From contig QKCL01000036.1 of NCBI GenBank assembly GCA_003246895.1, positions 143,910 through 207,909 on the forward strand: a DNA stretch of 64,000 nucleotides. The letters are read 5' to 3'. Origin of the DNA: Spirochaetota bacterium. Lineage in GTDB: Bacteria > Spirochaetota > UBA4802 > UBA5550. The translations under genes and the position numbers were made by a program. The notes beneath the pieces are model-generated. The model saw only the letters and a program-made list of their open reading frames with translations. It did no database searches and was not told the origin of the DNA. Below are positions 56,434 to 64,000 of this stretch, piece by piece. The number at the start of each line of letters is the position of its first letter. Position 1 is the first letter of the stretch.

Positions 56434-56465
56434 AAGTCAGACTAACAATTCCGTCGGACTTTTTC
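56434..56465. terminator. Weak hairpin downstream of the Cys-rich gene
   Basis: AAGTCAGAC and GTCGGACTT pair with one mismatch around a 10-nt loop, with TTTTTC on the + side and ATTCAGTT on the minus side. It lies 28 nt after the stop at 56494. Low confidence. Confidence 0.35.
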
Positions 56466-56493
56466 TATACAGATCCGGGGTTGATAATATTGG

Positions 56494-56760
56494 TCATATT
56501 TTCATGGAGGCTATTGTCTTCACCAGGGCTGGCCATTCTTCATCGGAGGTATTTTCCACAGGCCGGCCGTCGGGTTTCATGTTAACAGGTATAAATTCTG
56601 ATCCTCCCAGAGCCTTGCGCACTTTTTTCCTTACACATACATTCCGCCCTGAACCTTTGCAGTAATAATTCACAAAACCTCTTAATGTGTTTCCCATGGT
56701 TTCATCATTATCATATTTTTTGTAAAAGCTGCATTTATCAAGAATTTCACATTCCACCAT
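56494..56760 (-). CDS. Cys-containing 88-residue protein of a small unnamed family
   Basis: From ATG 56760 (GGGAG at 7 nt); the longer track ORF begins in a region without ribosome site. The N-terminal motif CEILDKCSFYKKY is followed by NYYCKGSGRNVCVRKKV: a CxxxxxC pair and a later CxxxxxxC pair. I know this layout (C-x5-CpF..., YC.G....C.R) from short uncharacterised proteins in anaerobes; a metal or cofactor site is likely, unproven. Basic middle, soluble, no signal peptide. Single gene. Confidence 0.65.
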   Translation of the reverse strand: MVECEILDKCSFYKKYDNDETMGNTLRGFVNYYCKGSGRNVCVRKKVRKALGGSEFIPVNMKPDGRPVENTSDEEWPALVKTIASMKI

Positions 56761-57324
56761 ATGGTGACTCCCATTTACTAAATAAAGCAATGTGTAAAAA
56801 ATGACCAAATTGACTAAACCATTCATCTGGGCACTGCGAATTGCCTTTTCTCATATGTTGAATAAGTGAAAACAAATATGACAAAGTTACTGCTGAAAAT
56901 ATACTCTTTTTTTATAAAATCTGATGCAAAATATTGTCACTTCATAGGGTCACAGGCATTGGCAGTGAGCCTGTTTATTTTTTCCGAAATTAGATCATTC
57001 AAAAAAACGGGAAGATTGAGGACTACCCTGGGCTTTGCAGAATGTAGGCAGCAAATGCATTCTGCAGGCAGGCCGGCAGGCTCTATGTAAAAACAGTTTT
57101 TTAGTTCGGTCAGCGGAGATTCCTGTGATAAATATTAACTATTACGTTTTTTCCTGAATGTACGGGAGATTTTTTAAGGGTCTGTATGAAAGATTTTATC
57201 GATAAAAATGGGCTGCAGTGATTCCCTGCCAATTAGAATGATTTTTCCTTCTGATAAGTTATATTAGGCAGTATGAATGCTGTGAGCAATCATGACAATC
57301 CAGTTGGGGGGTAGTTGACAAGAA
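56761..57324. other. Gene-free stretch with one inverted repeat
   Basis: The 74-residue ORF at 56866 starts at GTG with no ribosome site. TGCAGAATG (57036) and CATTCTGCA (57058) form a 9-bp stem with a 13-nt loop, followed by G+C-rich GGCAGGCCGGCAGGC. No other feature could be named. Confidence 0.4.
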
Positions 57325-58269
57325 ATGAATACCTTAAAAAACGCTTTTCTGGTTTTTTGCATATTTATTTCTGTATGCGCCGTTATTTACTGCGGTGTCC
57401 TTGTGTTCTTTTCTGTTATCAGCGGATGGAGGGTTCTCAGCCTCAATTTTCCCGCGCCGGAAACAGTTCAGTCTGAATCCGCAGTTTTTAACGGACAGAC
57501 AGTAAAGATGGGGTTTATGGAATACAGTATGAGTGTTTCCATCCGCTTTACCGGTTCCGGCCTGATTTTCTCACAATCACCTTTCTTCAGTTTTATGCAT
57601 AAACCGTTTTTTATTCCATATGATAAAATAGTGAATTCTCAAAAAAAAGATTTATCAGGTTCAGTATTTGAATTCACTATAGAAGGGGTTGCAATAAGAA
57701 TGTCCGAGAGATCTGCAGAAGCACTCAAAAGGAAAAAGCTGAATCCTGCTCTTTCTGTGGTTTTGCTCAATCCTGATAAATACGAGGATGGCAGCTCAGT
57801 AAAAAAGGGAGAACCTGAACGCGTCACGAAACAGTGCCTCCTGAAAGATCTTCAGCCGCTTTTCATTAAACAGATAAATGATTTTCTCAAGAGCAGAGGT
57901 GAAGGAGAAATCAGTGATGTGATGTCTGTCTGTTTTGAATCGACCTACAGGGAAAAGGGTTTTTTCGGTATAGTCTATCATCAGTATACAGATCTTGTTA
58001 TCACCCATGAATGGTTTTTCTGGGCTGTCATAGATGGAGACGGCAGTTCTGCGGGATCTGTAAAAATTAGTGATATTGCTGAAATGCCGAATTTTGATAA
58101 AGAACTTGTGCTGCCAAAATTGAAAGTCAGCGGTATCGATATAAGCGGATTTACTTATGATGAATCCGGAAAGAACACATGGACTCTTACCATAGCAGAA
58201 GATGCGGCAGGAACGGCCTTCCGTAAGGCACTCTTGAAAATGGCCAGAAATTATTCTGAAGACTTTTAG
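57325..58269 (+). CDS. Unknown membrane-anchored protein
   Basis: 314 residues with one N-terminal helix (about 8-33: FLVFCIFISVCAVIYCGVLVFF), then a soluble domain. Part of it (FIPYDKIVNSQKKDLSGSVF) resembles PH-like or membrane-associated domains only in general pattern. No family recognised. Start at ATG 57325; GGGGGG is far upstream at 13 nt. The next gene starts 271 nt downstream. Confidence 0.6.
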   Translation: MNTLKNAFLVFCIFISVCAVIYCGVLVFFSVISGWRVLSLNFPAPETVQSESAVFNGQTVKMGFMEYSMSVSIRFTGSGLIFSQSPFFSFMHKPFFIPYDKIVNSQKKDLSGSVFEFTIEGVAIRMSERSAEALKRKKLNPALSVVLLNPDKYEDGSSVKKGEPERVTKQCLLKDLQPLFIKQINDFLKSRGEGEISDVMSVCFESTYREKGFFGIVYHQYTDLVITHEWFFWAVIDGDGSSAGSVKISDIAEMPNFDKELVLPKLKVSGIDISGFTYDESGKNTWTLTIAEDAAGTAFRKALLKMARNYSEDF

Positions 58270-58540
58270 CTGCTTAATCGAGGGCAGAGAAAGAACGGTT
58301 TGGCATGTCCACACCGCAGGCAGTCCGGACTCTGTAAAAAAATATTCTTTGATATGATAAGAGTAATTTCTGTCCCCTGTAACTGATAGTTCTGCAATAA
58401 CTGTATCGCTTTACCAGCGTAGTTTTCTATAACAAAAAATAAAACTCTGCTTCCAGCAAATATAATAGATTGCTTTATAATGGGACTATTATTTTATTTT
58501 TTTCTGTAAAAACTGTATGTTTATATATCAGGAGGAATAT

Positions 58541-60541
58541 ATGAAAAATTCCGTCATAGCAATATTCTTGATAACAATACTGACAGTAATTTCGGGTTGC
58601 GTGACCCCGGAAAAGAAGAAAGATCCTCTCACATATGAGGGCTGGCTGGATAAAAATACATTTCAGATCATCACTGTGGGGGTACCCTCAAAACGCCTTA
58701 CTGATCCTGAGGCTAAAAAGTCAAGTGCCAGATATGCTGCAATTCTGAATGCCCAGTATCGGATAATCGAAAAGTTCAAGGGTGCCCGTATTGAAGGCGC
58801 ATCGGGCATGAGCAATTTCAGCATGGGGTACGGCGGTTACGGTTCCTCAGTGAATAATTCTTCTGCAAGAGTGAGTACTAAAGGTGCAGATAAGAGTATT
58901 CTGGCCTCAATGAATAAAAATAGTCCTAAAAAAGAAGTTTCAAAAAAGAAGCCTGCTCAACAACCGGTAAATATCAACATAGCAGTTAAACAGGGTAAAG
59001 TGGTAGCCATAAAATATGACAAGGATTATAACTGTGAAATAATGTATAGGATCACAGCACCAGATCTGGAGACAATAATCCGCTCAGGTAACTATAACCC
59101 TTATAACAATATGTACTATCCTGTTTATAATACTGAAACCTATGAAGATATTGTGGAAAATGAATTTCTGGCAGTATCACACAATCCCCTTTCCACTTTT
59201 TCAATTGATGTTGATACAGCCTCCTACAGTAATGTGCGCAGGTTTTTAAATAGAGGCGAACTGCCGCCTAACGGAGCAGTGCGCATAGAAGAGATGGTGA
59301 ATTACTTCACCTATGTTTATCCTGGTCCGGTGAACAATGACCCGTTTTCTGTAAACCATGAAGTAACCCGATGTCCATGGAACCATGATCATCAGCTGGT
59401 ACTCATTGCGCTTCAGGGGAAAAGAATTAAGTCAGAAAATATTCCTCCAAGAAACATTGTACTTCTTCTTGACGTTTCAGGTTCCATGGGTGAACCGAAC
59501 AAGCTCCCCCTGCTGAAAAAAACAATGGCATTGCTGGTGAAACAGCTTAGAAAAGAGGACCATATAGCAATAGTAGTGTATGCCGGAGCTGCCGGTGTAG
59601 TACTGCCTCCCACATCGGGCGACAGAAAGAAAGATATCATGGATTCATTTTCCAGGCTCAATGCAGGCGGCTCGACTGCAGGGGGTGAAGGCATAGAGCT
59701 GGCATATAAACTGGCAAAAAAACATTTTCTTAAAAACGGGATAAACCGCATCATTCTCGGTACTGACGGCGATTTTAATGTTGGAACAACCAGTGATGAT
59801 ATGCTTGTAAAGCTCATTGAGGAGAAAAGGAAGACAGGTGTTTTTTTAACTGTTCTCGGCTTTGGAATGGGTAATCTAAAGGATTCAACAATGGAGAAAC
59901 TTGCCAATAAGGGGAACGGAAATTATGCCTATATCGATACTTTTAATGAGGCCTATAAGGTTATGGTAAAAGAACTGGAAGCTAACCTGATCACTATTGC
60001 CAGGGATGTAAAAATACAGGTTGAATTTAATCCCGGGAAAGTCAAGGCCTACAGGCTGCTCGGTTATGAAAACAGGCTTCTGAAAGATGAGGATTTTGCA
60101 GATGATTCCAGGGATGCAGGCGAAATAGGATCAGGTCATACTGTTACGGTACTGTATGAAGTTGTGCCGGCCGGGAAAGAGATTAGCCTTCCTAAAGTGG
60201 ATCCTCTGCGGTACCAGACGGATAGGAAAGTCAGCGGCAAATCCGACAGTAATGAACTGCTCTATCTTAAATTAAGGTACAAACAGCCCAATGAAGATAA
60301 AAGCATACTGATAACTGTTCCTGTCAAAGACAATGTAAAGGAAATATATGCATGCTCAGATAACCTGAAGTTTTCATCTGCTGTGGCGGGATTTGCCATG
60401 CTTTTGAGAGATTCGAAGTTTAAGGGAAACTTAAGTTATTCCATGGTAAAGGACCTTGCGCAAAGCGGAAAAGGGGATGATGTATACGGTTACCGGGCCG
60501 AGTTTCTTAAACTTGTAAGACTTGCGGAGAGTGTTAAATAA
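58541..60541 (+). CDS. Lipoprotein with LPP20-like domain fused to a YfbK-type VWA domain
   Basis: 666 residues from ATG 58541 (AGGAGG upstream). Lipobox ISGC. The first domain (about 25-185) has RLTDPEAKKSSARYAAILNA and YDKDYNCEIMYRI, the pattern of LPP20/FlgP-like outer-membrane lipoproteins. Next is the vWF-A N-terminal region (about 200-300) with STFSIDVDTASYSNVRRFLNRG, the von Willebrand A domain with MIDAS motif DVSGSMG (from D311), and a DUF3520-type C-terminus (about 490-665) as in YfbK. Metal-ion-dependent binding at the outer membrane is probable. The two-part fusion is unusual. Single gene. Confidence 0.85.
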   Translation: MKNSVIAIFLITILTVISGCVTPEKKKDPLTYEGWLDKNTFQIITVGVPSKRLTDPEAKKSSARYAAILNAQYRIIEKFKGARIEGASGMSNFSMGYGGYGSSVNNSSARVSTKGADKSILASMNKNSPKKEVSKKKPAQQPVNINIAVKQGKVVAIKYDKDYNCEIMYRITAPDLETIIRSGNYNPYNNMYYPVYNTETYEDIVENEFLAVSHNPLSTFSIDVDTASYSNVRRFLNRGELPPNGAVRIEEMVNYFTYVYPGPVNNDPFSVNHEVTRCPWNHDHQLVLIALQGKRIKSENIPPRNIVLLLDVSGSMGEPNKLPLLKKTMALLVKQLRKEDHIAIVVYAGAAGVVLPPTSGDRKKDIMDSFSRLNAGGSTAGGEGIELAYKLAKKHFLKNGINRIILGTDGDFNVGTTSDDMLVKLIEEKRKTGVFLTVLGFGMGNLKDSTMEKLANKGNGNYAYIDTFNEAYKVMVKELEANLITIARDVKIQVEFNPGKVKAYRLLGYENRLLKDEDFADDSRDAGEIGSGHTVTVLYEVVPAGKEISLPKVDPLRYQTDRKVSGKSDSNELLYLKLRYKQPNEDKSILITVPVKDNVKEIYACSDNLKFSSAVAGFAMLLRDSKFKGNLSYSMVKDLAQSGKGDDVYGYRAEFLKLVRLAESVK

Positions 60542-60578
60542 ATAACTTTTATTGCGTGATCGCGGTCAGGGAAGGTTT

Positions 60579-61151
60579 TTAGAGCGGTGAAGCCGTATTC
60601 CTGTTTTTATTCCGGATAAAAGCCGCTGCTATTCCGGCTGCAAGAATCCCCATGGAAATGAGAGACAGAATCAGGGCACCGGAAGATCCACCCTGTTCCA
60701 GAACCGAGTTTTGCGGATCACCCTTCTCGTAAAAAACCTCTACATATGAGGAGATCGGATAGGGCTTCTGTTTTTCTGCAGCTTCCTCCTTTGAATTATA
60801 CCAGGCCATAACCATGTTTATGCGTGATCCCCGGTACTCTCTACCATTAACCCTGTAGTTGTACTTAACAAGGGGCCGGTAAACTGCAGAGGAGTCACGG
60901 GTAACTGTGGAGGTTTTTGCAGTTTCATTCCGGTAGTGGAGCTTCAGTCCTGTTTCGAAATCATATCCGGTTACAACGCCGTCGGTTTTCTGCCAGTCAT
61001 GAACAGCATCGGCTTTTAGAAAAGTAAAAGACCAGAAAACTGTACCGCAAAGGCCGAAGGTGGTGCATGAGAGCATGATGAAAAAGAGTATATCGCTCAA
61101 TTTTCCTGAAAGCGGTTTGTACGTTGTTTTTCTTTTTCTTTTTCTAAACAT
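60579..61151 (-). CDS. DUF3592 membrane protein
   Basis: 190 residues with two helices at the ends (about 20-45 and 160-178) and a soluble domain between them carrying WQKTDGVVTG, RPLVKYNYRVNGREYRGSRI and VEVFYEKGDPQNSVLE, which are the DUF3592 landmarks. Function of this family is unknown. Start at ATG 61151; ribosome site weak. It converges on the VWA gene. Confidence 0.85.
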   Translation of the reverse strand: MFRKRKRKTTYKPLSGKLSDILFFIMLSCTTFGLCGTVFWSFTFLKADAVHDWQKTDGVVTGYDFETGLKLHYRNETAKTSTVTRDSSAVYRPLVKYNYRVNGREYRGSRINMVMAWYNSKEEAAEKQKPYPISSYVEVFYEKGDPQNSVLEQGGSSGALILSLISMGILAAGIAAAFIRNKNRNTASPL

Positions 61152-61320
61152 GGAGACTCTGCCGGACTTACAGAATTGTCCGGGACTCTCTGTGGATGCG
61201 GATCATTTGTTCATCTTCCGGCAATGATCCGTGAATATGAGAGGCAAAAAATAATTTCATTACGGCACCTTTTCCTGAAATTGTATGAACATCCCTGGTG
61301 GGAGAGGGCCTGATCCGGAT

Positions 61321-61342
61321 AACAGGGCGTGAAAGCCCTGTT
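61321..61342 (-). terminator. Hairpin after the small lipoprotein gene
   Basis: AACAGGGC and GCCCTGTT form a perfect 8-bp stem with a 6-nt loop, 12 nt after the stop. No U-run on the minus side. Confidence 0.5.
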
Positions 61343-61354
61343 CCGGGATGATCG

Positions 61355-61690
61355 TTACTTCTTCTTTAAAGTAAAGACCTGATCGCTGTTTGCAATTTTC
61401 ATTGTCATTGTATTGCCGGAAATTTTGACTGTGGATTTCATTGTTACTGTGCCCACAGTGTAGGTGAGGTTATCTCCTTCAAGAGTGTACTTGGCCTTGT
61501 TCTCAAACCCTTTCTTCATAATAAGGGTGCCGTCAGTTTTAAACTCATAGGTTGTTCCTTTGTTCAATGCGGCCATTGTGCCTGTTGCCTCAATAATCTC
61601 CCATTTTCCGATTATGGGGCCTTTTTTTCCGCAGGCTGTCACCGTGGTGACAAGAAGCAGTGCTGCAAACAGCAGAGTTACTTTTTTCAT
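61355..61690 (-). CDS. Small lipoprotein, lipocalin-like
   Basis: 111 residues from ATG 61690 (GAGGAGG upstream). MKKVTLLFAALLLVTTVTAC has lipobox VTAC. IIGKWEIIEATG near the start of the mature part and the repeated beta hairpins (GTLIMKKGFENKAKYTLEG, NTMTMKIANSDQVFTL) fit a small lipocalin-like (DUF5640/DUF4923-like) barrel. Ligand unknown. Confidence 0.78.
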   Translation of the reverse strand: MKKVTLLFAALLLVTTVTACGKKGPIIGKWEIIEATGTMAALNKGTTYEFKTDGTLIMKKGFENKAKYTLEGDNLTYTVGTVTMKSTVKISGNTMTMKIANSDQVFTLKKK

Positions 61691-62251
61691 GAATGAATCC
61701 TCCTCAGTAAGATAAAATCTGGTTTTATGGTTCTTTGCTGTCCTGTTCAGGATCATTCATAAAATAAAGATTTTTCAGTCATTATCCAGTTAAAAGTTTA
61801 ATTATTTAAAATTATGGTGAAAGGGCCTGGACAGGCTCCATTAGTGAATGATGAATGCTTGTAGAATCTTCTCTCCCGAGTGTAGATTTAAGAGAGTGTC
61901 AGATAGATGCTCCACTGCGTCGAACAGACGCTCTGTAAATAATATGACCACCCTCTCACTCTCTTCGCTCGATAAACAGGGGTTTTAAAGGAGATGAATA
62001 TCACGCTCCCCATGGGTACAAGATAGTTGAGTCATCGGGGGATATGAAGTTCAGGGCAGGGGTCTGATTTACTGTCAGCGTGGCTCTAGTAAAGATTCCT
62101 TGACTTTTTGAATTTCAGGTATATAGCTGAAATTATTTGCAGAAAAGTTTTTAACCGCAATGTGGATATTAACTGGTTATGGGCATGGCTTATGAAAAGA
62201 AGTTTTTTAAATTATTACAATAATCTTTAACTTTATAAAAAAGAGGCATGT
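61691..62251. other. Gene-free stretch before the ankyrin lipoprotein
   Basis: 560 nt between divergent genes. I found no credible ORF with a ribosome site. It has CTCTCACTCTCTTC-type pyrimidine runs near 61953 and no clear sigma70 promoter. A regulatory or sRNA function cannot be excluded. Confidence 0.4.
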
Positions 62252-63265
62252 ATGAAGACTTTGCGCAGATTATTAATACCTGTGTTTTTTCTGTTTTTCG
62301 GTGCATGTACCAGTCAGGCGGATCTTGACCGGAATCTGGTTTATGCCATTGGCGCGAACAATATCAGCGAAGTCAAGAAAGCCCTGAAAACAGGTGCTAA
62401 TATTAATCTTGGAGTAAGCAATGAGGTAAATGACACTGTCCTGACTTATGCTGTACGTTTTTGTTCTGATAAAACTGGTAAGGGCGGGGAATATAATAAA
62501 GATATAATCAAATTACTGATAGACAGCGGTGCAAACATTAATGGTAAAAATAACAACAGAAGAACAGCTGTAATGATTGCCCATCAGTATAAATGTCCTG
62601 AAATGGTTCAGTTTTTAAAGGACCTTGGAGCACGGGATGATTATGAATTGAATCAGGACTTTATAAAGGCTGTTGAATCCGGAAAAATCAAGGAAGCCAA
62701 CGGCCTAATCAAAAAAGGGGCTGACGTTAATATTGACCGATACGGGATACGTCCTCTCATTCAATTTGTAATGCACCATAATGATGCAAATATGCTGAGG
62801 ATGTTAATCTCCCATGGTGCCGATTTAAAAACCCGACCCGATGAACCATATGATCCTCCGGCTTTATATTATGCAGTCAGTCAGGGGAAAATCGATATGG
62901 CTAAAGTTATAATAGAATCTGATGCCGAGATTGATGCGAATTTTATTGACCGGGATGGTAATACCGCATTAGTAGTGGCAATCAGGAAGAAATATTTTCA
63001 GATCGCAAAAATTCTGGTTCATAGAACAGAAATTAAGCATAAAGAGGATTTTTTACACTGGGTCATTTATCATGGCTATGATGAACTTGTAACTCCTTTA
63101 TTGAAAAAAGGAGCAGATCCGGATTTGAAAATAGATAAAGATAATTTCACGGCATTAGGCCTTGCTAAAGACATGGTTAATAACAAAAAAGATTTTATCA
63201 AAGACAGAGCTGATAATTATAAAAAAATTATAGAAATTTTAGAAAAGGCAGGGGCGAAAGAGTAA
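62252..63265 (+). CDS. Ankyrin-repeat lipoprotein
   Basis: 337 residues. MKTLRRLLIPVFFLFFGAC carries lipobox FGAC. After it come about six to seven ankyrin-like units (for example LVYAIGANNISEVKKALKTG, DIIKLLIDSGANINGKNNNR, PALYYAVSQGKIDMAKVIIE, DELVTPLLKKGADPDLKID) with the usual ..A...G....V..LL..GAD. pattern, some degenerate. It should bind a protein partner at the envelope. Ribosome site AGAGG at 7 nt. Single gene. Confidence 0.85.
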   Translation: MKTLRRLLIPVFFLFFGACTSQADLDRNLVYAIGANNISEVKKALKTGANINLGVSNEVNDTVLTYAVRFCSDKTGKGGEYNKDIIKLLIDSGANINGKNNNRRTAVMIAHQYKCPEMVQFLKDLGARDDYELNQDFIKAVESGKIKEANGLIKKGADVNIDRYGIRPLIQFVMHHNDANMLRMLISHGADLKTRPDEPYDPPALYYAVSQGKIDMAKVIIESDAEIDANFIDRDGNTALVVAIRKKYFQIAKILVHRTEIKHKEDFLHWVIYHGYDELVTPLLKKGADPDLKIDKDNFTALGLAKDMVNNKKDFIKDRADNYKKIIEILEKAGAKE

Positions 63266-63379
63266 AGACCGGTATAAATAATTCATGATAATGTTTTGAA
63301 ATCTGTGTACCCAAAGGGCATGATATACATCTGGCGAAGGCCGGTGGGGATCTTTTTAAATTTCCTGTAAAAGGCTGAC

Positions 63380-63421
63380 CACAGATAGACACAGATAAAG
63401 GATCGGATTTTCACAGATAGA
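63380..63421. repeat. Short direct repeats CACAGATAGA/AAA
   Basis: CACAGATAGA, CACAGATAAA and CACAGATAGA occur at 63380, 63390 and 63412. A related inverted piece, CATCTGTGTTCATC, lies at 63516. Together they look like the ends of a small fold-back repeat of a type common between bacterial genes. Confidence 0.45.
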
Positions 63422-63585
63422 TTTTTCAATCGATTCAGGAGATATCGGGAATAACGGTTTTATTATGGAAATAATGATGATGTAGATATATTTTTGAAAC
63501 AAACTGACAGAGAACCATCTGTGTTCATCTTCTTTTGAAATCTGAATGGTAATTTATTTCAAATTCTTCTGAATATCCCATTGTG

Positions 63586-63726
63586 ATCCCCCCTGAATCC
63601 CCCGGCGGGGGACTTTGAACATATCGTGTTATCGCCTAAATTCTTCAGAGGCCCCATGGGGTCTGAAATCTCTGCCGGTTCAGATATCGTAAAGCTTTAA
63701 TCCCCCTCTGGGGGACATAGGGGGAT
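63586..63726. mobile_element. Candidate 141-bp fold-back element (MITE-like)
   Basis: The left end ATCCCCCCTGAATCCCCCGG and the right end GGGGGACATAGGGGGAT are related inverted repeats, each with an internal CCCCC/GGGGG hairpin. Between them lie ATATCG and CGATAT-like arms and the palindrome GACCCCATGGGGCC-like GGCCCCATGGGGTC in the middle. It encodes no protein. No clear target-site duplication was found, so a MITE is only a candidate; a folded RNA is the alternative. Confidence 0.45.
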
Positions 63727-63780
63727 TTTCTGTTAGTATGGAAGGGCTCCATATTCCCATGACTAGCTAGAGACCAGCTG

Positions 63781-63808
63781 AAGGCCAGCGAAGGCCGGCG
63801 AAGGCCGG
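63781..63808. repeat. Short 10-bp tandem repeat
   Basis: AAGGCCAGCG, AAGGCCGGCG and AAGGCCGG follow each other directly. A related GCGAAGGCCGG lies at about 63335. Function unknown. Confidence 0.5.
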
Positions 63809-63848
63809 AAACAGGCCCTTCAATGGCGGCCAATTGCTGTTGAACAAA

Positions 63849-64000
63849 ATTTATAGACCAATGTATAAAATTCATGGTCTGGAGCATAAGATTCATGGTC
63901 GTGAGTATAAGATTCATGGTCGTGAGTATAAGATTCATGGTCGTGAGTATAAGATTCATGGTCGTGAGTATAAGATTCATGGTCGTGAGTATAAGATTCA
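63849..64000. repeat. Tandem array of 21-bp units, cut by the window edge
   Basis: From 63891 five full identical units (start ATTCATGGTCGTGAG) and a sixth begun at 63996 follow a variant unit at 63870 and a degenerate unit at 63849. The period is exactly 21 bp (7 codons), so minus-strand frames give repeated MNLILTT, and two + frames are also open. The 111-residue minus ORF is not a credible gene. Copies become more alike to the right, so the array probably continues past the window. Confidence 0.9.

Noticed and set aside
56866-57090. 74-residue + ORF
   Set aside because: GTG start without ribosome site and composition unlike neighbours; the 3' half is an inverted repeat.
63645-63980. 111-residue minus ORF with MNLILTT repeats
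   Set aside because: Open only because the 21-bp repeat is a multiple of three; continues through the fold-back element and has no ribosome site.
63586-64000. CRISPR array at the right end
   Set aside because: The 21-bp units are directly joined with no variable spacers, so it is a tandem repeat, not CRISPR.

Overview
The window reads as a stretch of chromosome from an anaerobic, probably fermentative, motile bacterium, most likely a member of the Spirochaetota. The best evidence is the FliM protein: its CheY-binding N-terminus and core read like spirochaetal FliM. An Rnf complex, an ETF:quinone-oxidoreductase-type Fe-S protein, many small lipoproteins and orphan PAS/hybrid kinases fit that picture. 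The species call is an inference. The DNA is AT-rich, genes are on both strands in short operons with good Shine-Dalgarno sequences, and I recognised no rRNA, tRNA, CRISPR array, phage or complete insertion sequence.

Layout. 1-2.9 kb: end of an rnfCDGEAB-type operon (rnfD partial, then G, E, A, B). 3.3-11.6 kb: a small unknown gene, a LEA14-like exported protein, two hybrid histidine kinases, an RNase HI-type protein and a bile-acid-type Na+ symporter. 11.8-17.7 kb: argG, a frameshifted methylguanine methyltransferase, a SET-domain protein, an FAD-dependent dehydrogenase, a LysE-type exporter, a broken mini-lipoprotein and a DUF486 membrane protein. 17.9-23.2 kb: dienelactone hydrolase, three tandem small heat-shock proteins under a CIRCE operator, an LDH/MDH-family enzyme and a methyltransferase. 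23.4-35.5 kb: sensor proteins, a TetR regulator, a STAS protein, several lipoproteins, and about 1 kb with no gene. 35.7-41.2 kb: LysM-M23 peptidase, ispG, an Na+/solute symporter, an M24 peptidase and elbB. 41.5-48.5 kb: EMO/EtfD-like Fe-S oxidoreductase, fliM with an unknown partner, a membrane protein, and pabB-pabC, with pabB frameshifted. 48.5-56.3 kb: a degenerate M23 protein, an operon STAS-pth-xpaC-telA-DJ-1, then polA with a cyclic-nucleotide-binding protein. 56.5-64 kb: a Cys-rich mini-protein, unknown membrane-anchored proteins, a VWA lipoprotein, an ankyrin lipoprotein, and a terminal gene-free region with fold-back repeats and a 21-bp tandem array cut by the window end.

How it works together. 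Rnf (ferredoxin:NAD+ coupled to ion pumping) and the EMO-like protein point to energy conservation through low-potential electron carriers, and the two sodium-symporter-type carriers could use an Na+ gradient. Signalling is heavy: three AHDFNN-type hybrid kinases without DNA-binding partners, two proteins ending in the same double-CxxC tail, and two STAS proteins. Three genes (ogt, pabB and a mini-lipoprotein) carry reading-frame breaks. Either the assembly has indel errors or these genes are decaying or recoded. The most unusual items are the shared double-CxxC tail, the LPP20-like/VWA fusion, the M23 protein that lost its HxH motif, the XpaC-TelA operon, and the repeats at the right end.
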